A program made the position numbers and the translations under genes. Below are positions 40,090 to 50,040 of a stretch of DNA of 64,000 nt, one piece after another. Source of the stretch: Rubrivivax sp. (GTDB lineage Bacteria > Pseudomonadota > Gammaproteobacteria > Burkholderiales > Burkholderiaceae_C); the NCBI GenBank assembly GCA_022843905.1, contig JALHMT010000007.1:62001-126000 (forward strand), given 5' to 3'. Position 1 is the stretch's first letter; every line of letters starts with the position of its first letter. Under the pieces are notes generated by a model. That model saw only the letters and a program-made list of their open reading frames with translations, did no database searches and was not told the DNA's origin.

Positions 40090-40833
40090 TCAGGCCTTGC
40101 CCTGGGACGCGACGGCAGCCGCCGCGCGCGCTGCCGCTTCGGCGTCGCCCAGATAGCGGCTGCCCAGCGGCTTCAGGTCGGCGTCCAGTTCATAAACGAG
40201 CGGGATGCCATTGGGAATGTTCAGGCCGACGATGTCGGCGTCGCTGATGCCGTCGAGGTACTTCACCAGCGCGCGGATGCTGTTGCCATGGGCCGCGATC
40301 ACCAGCCGCTGGCCAACGCGGATGGCCGGCGCGATGCGCTCGTTCCAGCACGGCATCACCCGTGCCACGGTGTCCTTCAGGCATTCGGTGAGCGGCACCT
40401 GGTCGGGTGAAAGCTTGGCGTAGCGCAGGTCCTGGCGCTGCCCGCGGGGATCGTCGGCATCCAGCACCGGCGGCGGCGTGTCGTAGCTGCGGCGCCAGAT
40501 CAACACCTGTTCGTCGCCATACTGGCGCGCCATGTCGGCCTTGTTGAGCCCCTGCAGCGCGCCATAGTGACGCTCGTTCAGGCGCCAGTCGTGCACGATG
40601 GGCAGCCAGGTGCGGTCCATCTCGTCCAGGCAGTGCCACAGTGTCCAGACCGCACGCTTGAGGACCGAGGTGTAGGCCACGTCGAACTCGAATCCTTCTT
40701 CCCGCAGCAGGCGTCCGGCCTGCTTGGCCTGCTCGACGCCGGTGGCCGTGAGCGGCACGTCGGTCCAGCCGGTGAAGCGGTTCTCGAGGTTCCAGGTGGA
40801 CTCCCCGTGGCGGATCAGGACAAGTCTGTACAT
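40090..40833 (-). CDS. gpmA: 2,3-bisphosphoglycerate-dependent phosphoglycerate mutase
   Basis: [43 protein letters not shown]...[20 protein letters not shown]...[17 protein letters not shown]. Confidence 0.97.
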   Translation of the reverse strand: MYRLVLIRHGESTWNLENRFTGWTDVPLTATGVEQAKQAGRLLREEGFEFDVAYTSVLKRAVWTLWHCLDEMDRTWLPIVHDWRLNERHYGALQGLNKADMARQYGDEQVLIWRRSYDTPPPVLDADDPRGQRQDLRYAKLSPDQVPLTECLKDTVARVMPCWNERIAPAIRVGQRLVIAAHGNSIRALVKYLDGISDADIVGLNIPNGIPLVYELDADLKPLGSRYLGDAEAAARAAAAVASQGKA

Positions 40834-40844
40834 GAGTCGAATTC

Positions 40845-40850
40845 TATAAT
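40845..40850 (+). promoter_or_regulatory. Putative -10 box for the rhodanese-grxC-secB-gpsA cluster
   Basis: Exact TATAAT in the divergent gpmA/rhodanese gap; -35 not convincing. Confidence 0.35.
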
Positions 40851-40886
40851 CCGCCCCTTTTGTCCTGGCTTCGCCGCCTTGCTCCC

Positions 40887-41297
40887 GTGAATTTCTTCGT
40901 CGAAAACTGGATCCTCATCCTCGTGGCCTTCGTGTCGGGCGGCCTGCTGGTCTGGCCCATGGTCAACCGCGGCGGCGCCAGCGCCGTCCCCGCCGGCGAA
41001 GCCGTGCGGCTGATCAACCGCGAGAAGGGTGTGCTCATCGACGTCAGCGAGCCGGCGGAGTACGCCGCCGGTCATGCCGGCGGTGCGCGCAACATCCCCT
41101 TCGGGTCGCTCGAAGGTTCGAAGGATCTGCCCACCAACAAGGGCCTGCCGCTGCTGCTGCTGTGCCCGTCCGGGGCGCGGGCGTCACGCGCGGCCGGGTT
41201 GTTGCGCAAGGCCGGCTACGAGAAGGCCGTGGCGGTGGCAGGCGGCACTGCCGCATGGCGCGAAGCCGCCCTGCCGGTCGAGAAGTCGGCCGGCTGA
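40887..41297 (+). CDS. Membrane-anchored rhodanese-like domain protein
   Basis: [28 protein letters not shown] anchor; [60 protein letters not shown]. Confidence 0.9.
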   Translation: MNFFVENWILILVAFVSGGLLVWPMVNRGGASAVPAGEAVRLINREKGVLIDVSEPAEYAAGHAGGARNIPFGSLEGSKDLPTNKGLPLLLLCPSGARASRAAGLLRKAGYEKAVAVAGGTAAWREAALPVEKSAG

Positions 41298-41386
41298 CCC
41301 GCGCGTCTTGACAGGGTGCGGCGCAGGGTGATGCGCCCTGCACCACAATGCAGGTACGCCGCCGTGGAGGGCGGATCGAGGGACCC

Positions 41387-41653
41387 ATGAACCCCGTCAG
41401 GATGTACACCACCCAAGTCTGCCCCTACTGTGTGCGCGCCAAGGCGCTGCTCAAGCAGAGGGGCGTGGCGCAGATCGACGAGATCCGCGTCGACCTCGAT
41501 CCCGCCCAGCGCGACCAGATGATCGAACTGACCGGTCGCCGCACCGTGCCGCAGATCTTCATCGGCGACACCCACGTCGGTGGGTGCGACGACCTCATCG
41601 CGCTCGACCAGCGCGGCGGCCTGATGCCCATGCTCGGCGCCGCAGCAGCCTGA
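41387..41653 (+). CDS. grxC: Glutaredoxin 3
   Basis: VRMYTTQVCPYCVRAKALLKQRGV...RRTVPQIFIGDTHVGGCDDLIALDQRGGL. Confidence 0.96.
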   Translation: MNPVRMYTTQVCPYCVRAKALLKQRGVAQIDEIRVDLDPAQRDQMIELTGRRTVPQIFIGDTHVGGCDDLIALDQRGGLMPMLGAAAA

Positions 41654-41782
41654 TCGCTGTCGCGACTTTTGCAGCGACGCGCCCGTCAGGGTGGCTCGAT
41701 CGCAGGGCGCGCTCGTTCATAATCCTGCCTGCAGTCGGCTGCCATTCGGCGGCCGATTTTGCTTATCGGAAAAACTCTCACC

Positions 41783-42253
41783 ATGGCCGATCAGACCCCC
41801 GTCTTCCAGATCCAGCGCATGTACCTCAAGGACCTGTCGCTGGAGCAGCCGAACTCCCCGAAGATCCTGCTCGAGCAGACACAGCCGCAGGTCGACATCA
41901 ACCTCGGCGTCAGCGCCGAGCCCGTCACCGACGGCATCTTCGAGGTGTGCGTGACCGCCACCGTCACCACCAAGGTCGGCGACAAGGTGCTCTTCCTCGT
42001 CGAGGCCAAGCAGGCGGGCATCTTCGAGATCCGCAATCTGCCGCAGGAACAGATGCAGGGCATCGTCGGCATCGTCTGCCCGCAGATGATCTACCCGTAC
42101 CTGCGTGCCATCGTCTCCGACGTCTGCACGCGCGCCGGCTTCCCGCCGATCCTGCTGACGGAAGTCAACTTCCAGGCGATGTACGAAGCCCAGCAGGCTC
42201 AGGCGGCGGAAGCCAACGGCAGCGGGTCGCGCATCATCACCGGCGCGAACTGA
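41783..42253 (+). CDS. secB: Protein-export chaperone SecB
   Basis: [80 protein letters not shown]. Confidence 0.97.
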   Translation: MADQTPVFQIQRMYLKDLSLEQPNSPKILLEQTQPQVDINLGVSAEPVTDGIFEVCVTATVTTKVGDKVLFLVEAKQAGIFEIRNLPQEQMQGIVGIVCPQMIYPYLRAIVSDVCTRAGFPPILLTEVNFQAMYEAQQAQAAEANGSGSRIITGAN

Positions 42254-42290
42254 CCGACGCCGGGCGCGCTGCGCGCGACACACCCGGCGC

Positions 42291-43331
42291 ATGAAGATCT
42301 CCCTGCTCGGCGCGGGTGCATGGGGCACGGCCCTGGCCAGTGCCGCAGCGCGTCGGCACGACGTGCTGCTGTGGGCGCGCGATCCGCAGCAAGCCGGGCG
42401 CCTGTCCACGACACGGCGCAACGAGGCTTATCTTCCCGGCGTGGCATTGCCGCAGCAACTGCGCTGCACGGCCGACTTCGATGCAGCCGTGGAGCATGCC
42501 GCCGGCGGGCTGCTGGTCATCGCCACGCCCATGGCTGCCTTGCGTGACGGTCTGCAGCGGCTGCCTGCCGGCCGCGCTGCGCTGTGGCTCTGCAAGGGCT
42601 TCGAAAGTGGCAGTGGTGCGCTGGGCCACGAGGTGGCCGCCGCCGTGCGCCCGGGAGCGGCCTGCGGTGTGCTTTCCGGCCCCAGCTTCGCCCTGGAGGT
42701 GGCTCGCGGCCAGCCTACCGCGCTGTTGGCCGCCAGCCAGGACGCCTCGCTGCTCGATCTGGCCGTCGAGGCCTTCCACGGCGACGCGCTTCGCATCTAC
42801 AGCAGCGACGACGTGATCGGCGTCGAGGTCGGTGGCGCCGTCAAGAACGTGCTGGCCATCGCCACCGGCATCTGCGACGGCATGGCCGCCGCCCCGACTG
42901 CCGACCTGCCGCCGCCGGGCCTGAACGCACGAGCTGCCCTCATCACGCGCGGGCTGGCCGAGATGACGCGACTCGGGCTCGCACTGGGCGCCCGCGCCGA
43001 GACCTTCATGGGTCTGTCGGGGCTGGGTGACCTGGTGCTCACGGCCACCGGCGAGCTGTCGCGCAACCGGCGCGTGGGACTGGGCCTGGCTGCCGGCCGG
43101 GCCTTGCCGCAGGTGCTGTCGGAACTGGGCCACGTCGCCGAGGGCGTCTACAGCGCCGCCACCGTCGTCCAGCGTGCTCGCTCGCTGGGCGTCGAGATGC
43201 CCATCAGCGAAGCGGTGGTCGAGGTGCTCGCCGGCCGCGTGGCGCCGCAGCAGGCGCTGTGGCAGTTGATGTCGCGCCAGCCGCGCGCCGAGAGTCAGCT
43301 GGCCGGGCTGCCTCAACTGCCGCCGGCGTAG
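42291..43331 (+). CDS. gpsA: NAD(P)H-dependent glycerol-3-phosphate dehydrogenase
   Basis: [36 protein letters not shown]...[22 protein letters not shown]...[29 protein letters not shown]. Confidence 0.97.
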   Translation: MKISLLGAGAWGTALASAAARRHDVLLWARDPQQAGRLSTTRRNEAYLPGVALPQQLRCTADFDAAVEHAAGGLLVIATPMAALRDGLQRLPAGRAALWLCKGFESGSGALGHEVAAAVRPGAACGVLSGPSFALEVARGQPTALLAASQDASLLDLAVEAFHGDALRIYSSDDVIGVEVGGAVKNVLAIATGICDGMAAAPTADLPPPGLNARAALITRGLAEMTRLGLALGARAETFMGLSGLGDLVLTATGELSRNRRVGLGLAAGRALPQVLSELGHVAEGVYSAATVVQRARSLGVEMPISEAVVEVLAGRVAPQQALWQLMSRQPRAESQLAGLPQLPPA

Positions 43332-43783
43332 CCGTTCTGCCGCCAGGCTTCGAACACGGCCACGGCCACCGCGTTGCTGAGGTTCAGGCTTCGCTGACCA
43401 GGACGCAAGGGCAGTCGCACGCGCTGTGCAGGCGCAAAGCTCTCGCGCAGCGCGGCCGGCAGGCCGGCGGTCTCGCTGCCGAAGATCAGCCAGTCGCCCT
43501 CGCGCCAGGCGACGTCCCCGAGGGGCCGGCTGCCATGCGTGGTGAAGGCGAAGCAGCGGTCGGGATCGGGGCGTTCCGTGTCGACGAAGGCAGTCCAGGA
43601 AGCGTGGCGTCGCACCGGCGCGTACTCGTGATAGTCCAGGCCGGCGCGCCGCAACTGCTTGTCGTCCATCGAAAACCCGAGCGGCTCCACCAGATGCAGC
43701 GCACAGCCGGTGTTGGCCGCCAGCCGGATCACGTTGCCGGTGTTGGGCGGGATCTCGGGCGCCACGAGCACGATGCGGAACAT
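43313..43783 (-). CDS. trmL: tRNA (cytidine(34)-2'-O)-methyltransferase
   Basis: [55 protein letters not shown]...[16 protein letters not shown]...[18 protein letters not shown]. Confidence 0.95.
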   Translation of the reverse strand: MFRIVLVAPEIPPNTGNVIRLAANTGCALHLVEPLGFSMDDKQLRRAGLDYHEYAPVRRHASWTAFVDTERPDPDRCFAFTTHGSRPLGDVAWREGDWLIFGSETAGLPAALRESFAPAQRVRLPLRPGQRSLNLSNAVAVAVFEAWRQNGYAGGS

Positions 43784-43805
43784 GGTCTGGACTTCCCGTG
43801 GGACT

Positions 43806-44501
43806 TCAGTGCGCCGGGGTGCGCGTGAGTACCCAGACCTGCACGTCGGCTGCGCCGGCACGCAACAAGGCCTGGGTGCACTGCTCCGCGGTGGCGCCGG
43901 TGGTCATCACGTCGTCGACCAGGGCGATCCGCCGGCCGGTGATGGTGGCGCCGCTCAGGCTGCCGACGAGAAAGGCAGCGCGCAGGTTGGCCAGGCGTTG
44001 CGAGCGCGGCAACTCCGCCTGGTGGGCCGTCGGCACGGCGCGTTGCAGCAGATCGGCACGTGCCGGCAGGCCGAGCGCAGCGCCGCAGCGGCGTGCCAGC
44101 TCCCAGGCCTGGTTGTAGCCGCGCTCGGCCAGGCGCGCGGTGTGCAGGGGCACCGGCAGCACGAGCTGGGGCAGCGCGAGGCCGGCGTCACGCACCGCGT
44201 CGCCGACGGCCTGCGTCAGGCGACCCGCCAGGGCGGCGGCCAGCTCCGAACGGCCGTTGAACTTGAAGTCGGCCACCAGCTTGTCCCAGGGGAACGCGTA
44301 GTCGGCCACGCACACCGTGCGGCTGAAGGAAGGCCGCTGCACGGCGCAATCACCACAGGTGGCGTGTTCCGAGGGCAGCCGCAGCGCGCAGCGGGCGCAA
44401 CGCAGCGATCTGCCGGAGTGTCGGGTGGCGCAGGCGTCGCAGATCCGCTGCCCGTCCCAGCGGCGACAGACCTCGCATTGGCTGGGCATCGACCAGGGCA
44501 T
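43806..44501 (-). CDS. ComF family phosphoribosyltransferase-like protein
   Basis: Zn-ribbon CxxC pairs (CEVCRRWDGQRICDAC, CARCALRLPSEHATCGDC), VCVADYAFPWDKLVADFKF, RIALVDDVMTTGATAEQC. Confidence 0.93.
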   Translation of the reverse strand: MPWSMPSQCEVCRRWDGQRICDACATRHSGRSLRCARCALRLPSEHATCGDCAVQRPSFSRTVCVADYAFPWDKLVADFKFNGRSELAAALAGRLTQAVGDAVRDAGLALPQLVLPVPLHTARLAERGYNQAWELARRCGAALGLPARADLLQRAVPTAHQAELPRSQRLANLRAAFLVGSLSGATITGRRIALVDDVMTTGATAEQCTQALLRAGAADVQVWVLTRTPAH

Positions 44502-44521
44502 CGCGTCAATATACTGCGCCC

Positions 44522-45430
44522 ATGGCCGACCCCGAGGGATTGCCGACCTCCGCCCGCCCGATCGACCGTATCGCCCTGCAGCGGGTGAGGGCGCGCCTTC
44601 GTGCTGCTGCGCAGGCGCCGTGGCTGCACGGCGAGGTCGCCAGACGCATGGCCGAGCGCCTGCCCGTGATCAAGCTGAAGCCGCAGCGCGTGGTGGACTG
44701 GTGGGCGCCGCTGGGCGCCAGCCGCGAGGTGCTGGAGCGAGCCTGCCCGCAGGCCGCGCTGATCGAGGTCGTCGAGTCCGACCCGGGCGAGGCGCCCGAC
44801 CGCCGCTGGTGGCATCGGCTCCTGGGACGCCGGCGCGAAGCGGTGGTCGAAGAAGGCCTGGCGGCGGCCGGCTGTCAGATGCTCTGGTCGAACATGGGCC
44901 TGCACCTGTCTGCCGACATCGAGGACTTGATGCAGCGCTGGCGACGTGCCGTGGCCGTCGATGGCTTCCTGATGTTCTCCACCCTCGGGCCGGGCACGCT
45001 GGGAGAACTGCGCGCCTTGTATCGCCAGGAGGGCTGGTCGTCGCCGATGGCGCCGCTGGTGGACATGCACGACCTGGGCGACATGCTGGTGCATGCCGGC
45101 TTTGCCGATCCCGTGATGGACCAGGAGACGATCACGCTGACCTGGCCCACGGCCGACGCGATGCTGACCGAACTCCGAAGCCTGGGCGCGAACATGGACC
45201 CACGGCGTTATGCCGGCCTGCGCACGCCTCGTTGGCGCCGACGTCTGGGCGAAGGACTGGAGGCTCGGCGCGACGCCGCGGGCCGGGTCGCGATGAGCTT
45301 CGAGATCGTCTACGGCCACGCGTTCTGCCCCCCTCCGCGGCCACGCGTTGCCGAACAGACCACCGTCAGCGTCGACGAGATGCGCCGCATGGTCCGATCG
45401 GGCAGAAAGCCGACTCCGCCGGGCCGGTGA
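44522..45430 (+). CDS. SAM-dependent methyltransferase (BioC-like)
   Basis: IDRIALQRVRARLRAAAQAPWLHGEVARRMAERLPVIKLKPQRVVDWWAPLG...GFLMFSTLGPGTLGELRALY...DMHDLGDMLVHAGFADPVMDQETI. Confidence 0.85.
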   Translation: MADPEGLPTSARPIDRIALQRVRARLRAAAQAPWLHGEVARRMAERLPVIKLKPQRVVDWWAPLGASREVLERACPQAALIEVVESDPGEAPDRRWWHRLLGRRREAVVEEGLAAAGCQMLWSNMGLHLSADIEDLMQRWRRAVAVDGFLMFSTLGPGTLGELRALYRQEGWSSPMAPLVDMHDLGDMLVHAGFADPVMDQETITLTWPTADAMLTELRSLGANMDPRRYAGLRTPRWRRRLGEGLEARRDAAGRVAMSFEIVYGHAFCPPPRPRVAEQTTVSVDEMRRMVRSGRKPTPPGR

Positions 45431-45572
45431 TCCTGGCCGCTGGCAGGGATTAGCCTGAGCTAGAATCCTGCTGCTTGACCGGGGTCAGAGACAGGGCGTT
45501 TCGAGAGGCCGTTCCGCCATGTCGAAGCTACCCGCCGCTCCTGATCTTGCCCTTGGTCAAACCGCCTGATCC

Positions 45573-46172
45573 ATGTCCTTCACCCTCTCTCCTGCTCCCT
45601 GGCCTGCTCCCGCCTCTCAGGCGCAGGGATCCGCTCGGAAGTTCGGCGTGCCGGTGAGCGTGGCCGGCCCCGACGGCCTCGAAGCAGGCTGGCTGTGGCT
45701 GATGAAGCGCAACTGTTCCCTGGCTCCCGGCCAGTTGCTGCGGGTCTACCTATCGATGTGCGTCGTCTCGACAGTCATCGCGGTGGGCTTCTACCTGCAA
45801 GGCGCGTCTTTCGTGCTTTATTTCGCAGGCTTCGAGCTATTGCTGCTGGGCGTGGCCCTGCTGGTGTACGCACGTCACGCTGCCGATCGCGAATCGATCA
45901 CGCTGGTCGGTCGTCGTGTGCACGTCCTGCAGTGTCACGGCAGCCGGGAAGTGCACGCCGAGTTCCGCGCCGAATGGCTGGCCGTCGAACCCAGCGCCGG
46001 CCAGGGCTCTCTGCTCGAGTTGTCGGCGCAAGGGCAGCGCGTGCGGATCGGCCGCTTCCTGCGGCCCGACCAGCGTGCCGCGTTCGCCCACGAACTTCGC
46101 CAGGCGCTGCGCCGTGCCTGCCTCCATCTTTCGCCCGAATCCACCGATTCAGAAACCAAGTACGCAAGATGA
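45573..46172 (+). CDS. DUF2244 domain-containing membrane protein
   Basis: MKRNCSLAPGQLLRVYLSMCVVSTVIAVGFYLQGASFVLYFAGFELLLLGVALLVYARHAADRESITL, immediately upstream of coxB. Confidence 0.85.
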   Translation: MSFTLSPAPWPAPASQAQGSARKFGVPVSVAGPDGLEAGWLWLMKRNCSLAPGQLLRVYLSMCVVSTVIAVGFYLQGASFVLYFAGFELLLLGVALLVYARHAADRESITLVGRRVHVLQCHGSREVHAEFRAEWLAVEPSAGQGSLLELSAQGQRVRIGRFLRPDQRAAFAHELRQALRRACLHLSPESTDSETKYAR

Positions 46173-47338
46173 TCACGATGTCCTCTTTCTGGCAGCGCCT
46201 CTCGCAGGCCGCGGCGTTCTTCGGGGCCCTGGCGGTCACCCAGGCCGCGCGCGCCGTCAACGATCTGCCGGGTGGGCCGGCCGTCAACCAGATCGACCTG
46301 CATCCGCCGATGTCGAAGATCGCGGAGCAGCAGCAGTGGCTGCACAACTTCGCGCTGATCATCTGCGTCGTGATCTTCGTCGCCGTGTTCGGGGTGATGT
46401 TCTATTCCATCCTGAAGCATCGCAAGTCGGTCGGCCACAAGCCTGCCAACTTCCACGAGAGCGTGGCGGTCGAGATCGCCTGGACCATCGTGCCCTTCAT
46501 CATCGTCATCTTCATGGGTGCCATGGCCACGCGGACCGTGGTGGCGATGAAGGACACCTCCAACGCCGACATCACCATCAAGGCCACCGGCTACCAGTGG
46601 AAGTGGGGCTACGACTACCTCAAGGGCGACGGCGAGGGCATCAAGTTCCTCTCGACGCTGGATGTCGCTCACCGCGAGATGTCCGACTCCGGCAAGCCGT
46701 CCGGGGACAACTACCTGCTCAAGGTCGACAACCCGCTGGTCGTGCCGGTGGACCGCAAGATCCGCATCGTGACCACGGCCAACGACGTCATCCATGCCTG
46801 GATGGTGCCGTCCCTGGGCGTGAAGCAGGACGCGATCCCCGGTTTCGTGCGCGACACCTGGTTCCGTGCCGACAAGACGGGCGACTTCTACGGCCAGTGC
46901 GCCGAACTGTGCGGCAAGGAACACGCCTACATGCCCATCCACGTCAAGGTGCTGAGCCAGGCCGACTATGCCAAGTGGGTGGAGGGCAAGATGAAGGAGA
47001 TGGCGGCGCTGGCCGACGACCCCAACAAGGAGTGGAAGCTCGAGGAGCTGATTGCGCGGGGCGAGAAGGTCTACAACGCCAACTGTTCCGCCTGCCATCG
47101 CCCCGACGGCAAGGGCGCCGGCCCGATCAAGGCGCTCGACGGCAGTGCGCTGGTGCTCAACGACCCTGCGGCGCAGATCAACATCTTGCTGAACGGGGCC
47201 GCCAACGGTGCGATGCCGGCGTGGAAGACGCTGTCCGACACCGAACTGGCCGCCGTCGCCACCTTCACCAAGAACGCCTGGGGCAACAAGACCGGCAAGG
47301 CGATCCAGCCTGCCGAAGTCGTCGCTGCCCGCAAGTGA
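46169..47338 (+). CDS. coxB: Cytochrome c oxidase subunit II with C-terminal cytochrome c domain (caa3 type)
   Basis: CuA motif CAELCGKEHAYMPIHV and heme c motif NANCSACHRPDGKGAGPIKALDGSALV. Confidence 0.95.
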   Translation: MITMSSFWQRLSQAAAFFGALAVTQAARAVNDLPGGPAVNQIDLHPPMSKIAEQQQWLHNFALIICVVIFVAVFGVMFYSILKHRKSVGHKPANFHESVAVEIAWTIVPFIIVIFMGAMATRTVVAMKDTSNADITIKATGYQWKWGYDYLKGDGEGIKFLSTLDVAHREMSDSGKPSGDNYLLKVDNPLVVPVDRKIRIVTTANDVIHAWMVPSLGVKQDAIPGFVRDTWFRADKTGDFYGQCAELCGKEHAYMPIHVKVLSQADYAKWVEGKMKEMAALADDPNKEWKLEELIARGEKVYNANCSACHRPDGKGAGPIKALDGSALVLNDPAAQINILLNGAANGAMPAWKTLSDTELAAVATFTKNAWGNKTGKAIQPAEVVAARK

Positions 47339-47396
47339 TCGCCATCCTGCCAGACCTCTCGCGCAGCTGTTCGCAGCGGCCAGCCAAGGAAATTTC

Positions 47397-49010
47397 ATGA
47401 GCGCAGTTCTCGACCACCACGGCCACCACGCCGATGACCACGGCCATCCGCATGGCTGGCGCCGCTGGCTGTTTGCCACCAACCACAAGGACATCGGCAC
47501 GATGTACCTGCTGTTCAGCTTCGCGATGCTGATGGTGGGCGGCGTGCTGGCACTGGGCATCCGCGCAGAGTTGTTCCAGCCCGGCCTGCAGTTCGTGAAC
47601 CCGGAACTGTTCAACCAGTTCACCACGATGCACGGGCTGATCATGGTGTTCGGCGCCATCATGCCGGCCTTCGTCGGCTTCGCGAACTGGATGATCCCGC
47701 TGCAGATCGGTGCCGCGGACATGGCGTTCGCGCGCATGAACAACCTCAGCTTCTGGCTGCTCATCCCGGCGGCCCTGATGCTGGTGGGTTCGTTCTTCAT
47801 GCCCGGCGGCGCCCCCGCAGCCGGCTGGACGCTCTACGCGCCGCTGACGCTGCAGATGGGCCCGAGCATGGACGCCGGCATCTTCGCGATGCACATCATG
47901 GGCGCCAGCTCGATCATGGGCTCGATCAACATCATCGTCACGATCCTGAACATGCGCGCCCCCGGCATGACGCTGATGAAGATGCCGCTGTTCTGCTGGA
48001 CCTGGCTGATCACCGCCTACCTGCTGATCGCCGTGATGCCCGTGCTGGCCGGCGCCATCACGATGACGCTCACCGATCGCCACTTCGGCACCAACTTCTT
48101 CAATCCCGCTGGCGGTGGCGATCCCATCATGTACCAGCACATCTTCTGGTTCTTCGGGCACCCCGAGGTCTACATCATGATCCTGCCGGCGTTCGGCATC
48201 GTGAGCGCCATCATCCCGGCGTTCGCGCGCAAGCGCCTGTTCGGCTACACCTCGATGGTCTACGCCACCGGTTCGATCGCGATCCTGTCGTTCATCGTGT
48301 GGGCGCACCACATGTACACCACGGGCATGCCGGTGACCGGGCAGCTCTTCTTCATGTACGCGACGATGCTGATCGCGGTGCCCACGGGCGTGAAGATCTT
48401 CAACTGGATCGCCACCATGTGGCGCGGCTCGATGACCTTCGAGACGCCGATGCTGTTCGCCGTCGGTTTCCTGTTCGTGTTCTCGATGGGTGGCTTCACC
48501 GGCCTCATCCTGGCGATGGCGCCGGTCGACATCCAGCTCCAGGACACCTACTACGTCGTGGCGCACTTCCACTACGTGCTGGTGGCCGGCTCCCTGTATG
48601 CGCTGTTCGCCGGCGTCTACTACTGGGGCCCGAAGTGGACCGGCGTGATGTACAGCGAGACGCGCGGCAAGATCCACTTCTGGGGCTCGCTGATCTTCTT
48701 CAACATCACCTTCTTCCCGATGCACTTCCTCGGCCTGGCCGGCATGCCCCGTCGTTACGCCGACTACCCGATGCAGTTCGCCGACTTCAACATGATCGCG
48801 TCCATCGGCGCCTTCGGTTTCGGCTTCATGCAGGTGTATTTCTTCCTCTTCGTCGTCGTGCCGATGATGCGCGGCAAGGGTGAGCCTGCCCCCCAGAAGC
48901 CCTGGGAAGCCGCCGAAGGTCTGGAGTGGGAAGTGCCTTCGCCTGCGCCCTGGCATACCTTCGAGACGCCTCCCAAGCTCGATGCCACCGCCACGCGGGT
49001 GGTGGGCTGA
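47397..49010 (+). CDS. coxA: Cytochrome c oxidase subunit I
   Basis: RRWLFATNHKDIGTMYLLFSF...IFWFFGHPEVYIMILPAFGIVS...VWAHHMYTTGMP...QDTYYVVAHFHYVLVAGSLYALFAGVYYW. Confidence 0.98.
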   Translation: MSAVLDHHGHHADDHGHPHGWRRWLFATNHKDIGTMYLLFSFAMLMVGGVLALGIRAELFQPGLQFVNPELFNQFTTMHGLIMVFGAIMPAFVGFANWMIPLQIGAADMAFARMNNLSFWLLIPAALMLVGSFFMPGGAPAAGWTLYAPLTLQMGPSMDAGIFAMHIMGASSIMGSINIIVTILNMRAPGMTLMKMPLFCWTWLITAYLLIAVMPVLAGAITMTLTDRHFGTNFFNPAGGGDPIMYQHIFWFFGHPEVYIMILPAFGIVSAIIPAFARKRLFGYTSMVYATGSIAILSFIVWAHHMYTTGMPVTGQLFFMYATMLIAVPTGVKIFNWIATMWRGSMTFETPMLFAVGFLFVFSMGGFTGLILAMAPVDIQLQDTYYVVAHFHYVLVAGSLYALFAGVYYWGPKWTGVMYSETRGKIHFWGSLIFFNITFFPMHFLGLAGMPRRYADYPMQFADFNMIASIGAFGFGFMQVYFFLFVVVPMMRGKGEPAPQKPWEAAEGLEWEVPSPAPWHTFETPPKLDATATRVVG

Positions 49011-49023
49011 TTCCCGGATCAGT

Positions 49024-49146
49024 ATGGACATCGACAAGAGCGGCCAACGCAAGGCCAATGTCAGGCTCGCCCTGATCCTGGCCTCCGCCGCGGCCATGTT
49101 TCTCGCCGGGTTCGTCGCCAAGATCCTCTGGCTCGGCCCCAACTGA
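49024..49146 (+). CDS. Small single-TM cytochrome oxidase-associated protein (40 aa)
   Basis: MDIDKSGQRKANVRLALILASAAAMFLAGFVAKILWLGPN, between coxA and ctaG. Confidence 0.75.
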   Translation: MDIDKSGQRKANVRLALILASAAAMFLAGFVAKILWLGPN

Positions 49147-49153
49147 GACCATC

Positions 49154-49783
49154 ATGACCCCATCGTCGCTGCTCTCCACCGACAACCGTCGACTGCTCAT
49201 GAAGCTGATCGTCGTGGTGACGATGATGTTCGGCTTCGGCTATGCCCTGGTGCCGATGTACCGTGCCATCTGCGAAGCGCTCGGCATCAATGTGCTGAGC
49301 CTGGCCGAGCAGCGCAGCGCCTCGGGCAGCTGGACCGGGCGCAAGCCGGCCACCAACACCCAGGTCGACACCACGCGCAGCATCACGGTCGAATTCGACG
49401 CCAATTCGCGGGGCCCCTGGGATTTCAAGCCGGCACAGAGCTCGATGCAGGTGCATCCCGGGCAGATGATGACGGTGATGTACGAGTTCAGGAACATCCA
49501 GAACCGCACCATGGCCGCCCAGGCCATCCCGAGCTACGCGCCCCGTCAGGCCAGCCCGCACTTCAACAAGCTCGAGTGCTTCTGCTTCAACGAGTACACG
49601 CTGGCTGCCGGCGAGAGCAGGCAGTGGCCGGTGGTCTTCATCATCGACCCCAAGCTGCCGAAGGACGTCACCACCATCACCTTGTCGTACACCTTCTTCG
49701 AAGTCGGCGGCAAGGTGCCTGCAGCACCTGCGGGTGGCCTGGTCCAGGCGCCGGCGCCGTCATCTGAAGGGTCGGGGGCGTGA
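49154..49783 (+). CDS. ctaG: Cytochrome c oxidase assembly protein CtaG/Cox11
   Basis: FGYALVPMYRAICEALGINV...VHPGQMMTVMYEFRNIQNRTMAAQAIPSYAPRQASPHFNKLECFCFNEYTLAAGESRQWPVVFIIDPKLPKDVTTITLSYTFFEV. Confidence 0.97.
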   Translation: MTPSSLLSTDNRRLLMKLIVVVTMMFGFGYALVPMYRAICEALGINVLSLAEQRSASGSWTGRKPATNTQVDTTRSITVEFDANSRGPWDFKPAQSSMQVHPGQMMTVMYEFRNIQNRTMAAQAIPSYAPRQASPHFNKLECFCFNEYTLAAGESRQWPVVFIIDPKLPKDVTTITLSYTFFEVGGKVPAAPAGGLVQAPAPSSEGSGA

Positions 49784-49992
49784 GCGATCCCGCCAAGGGC
49801 GGCATGCTGGCCACGATGCGGGCGGTCGGCTGGTCCTTCCTGGGCATCCGGCGGGCGGCGGATTACGAAAAGGACGTGCAGCGGTTGAACCCGGTGCACG
49901 TGATCATTGCCGGCGTGGCCGGTGCGGCGATCTTCATTGCCGTGCTGGTGCTGGTCGTCAAATGGGTCGTCGCAAGCGGAGTGGCTGCCTGA
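49780..49992 (+). CDS. DUF2970 domain-containing protein
   Basis: MLATMRAVGWSFLGIRRAADYEKDVQRLNPVHVIIAGVAGAAIFIAVLVLVVKWVV; ATGA-type overlap with ctaG. Confidence 0.85.
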   Translation: MSDPAKGGMLATMRAVGWSFLGIRRAADYEKDVQRLNPVHVIIAGVAGAAIFIAVLVLVVKWVVASGVAA

Positions 49993-50040
49993 GGCAGCCC
50001 CGCGAGACCCGCTGGTTCAGTTCCGAGGAGAAAGATCAAG

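Noticed and set aside
45440-45490. Promoter/operator upstream of the DUF2244-cox genes (TAGAAT and TGACC-gg-GGTCA)
   Set aside because: A -10-like hexamer and a short 5-bp dyad exist but no convincing -35 at correct spacing; could be chance
47265-49142. 625-aa minus-strand ORF opposite coxA
   Set aside because: Shadow ORF; coxA is unambiguous
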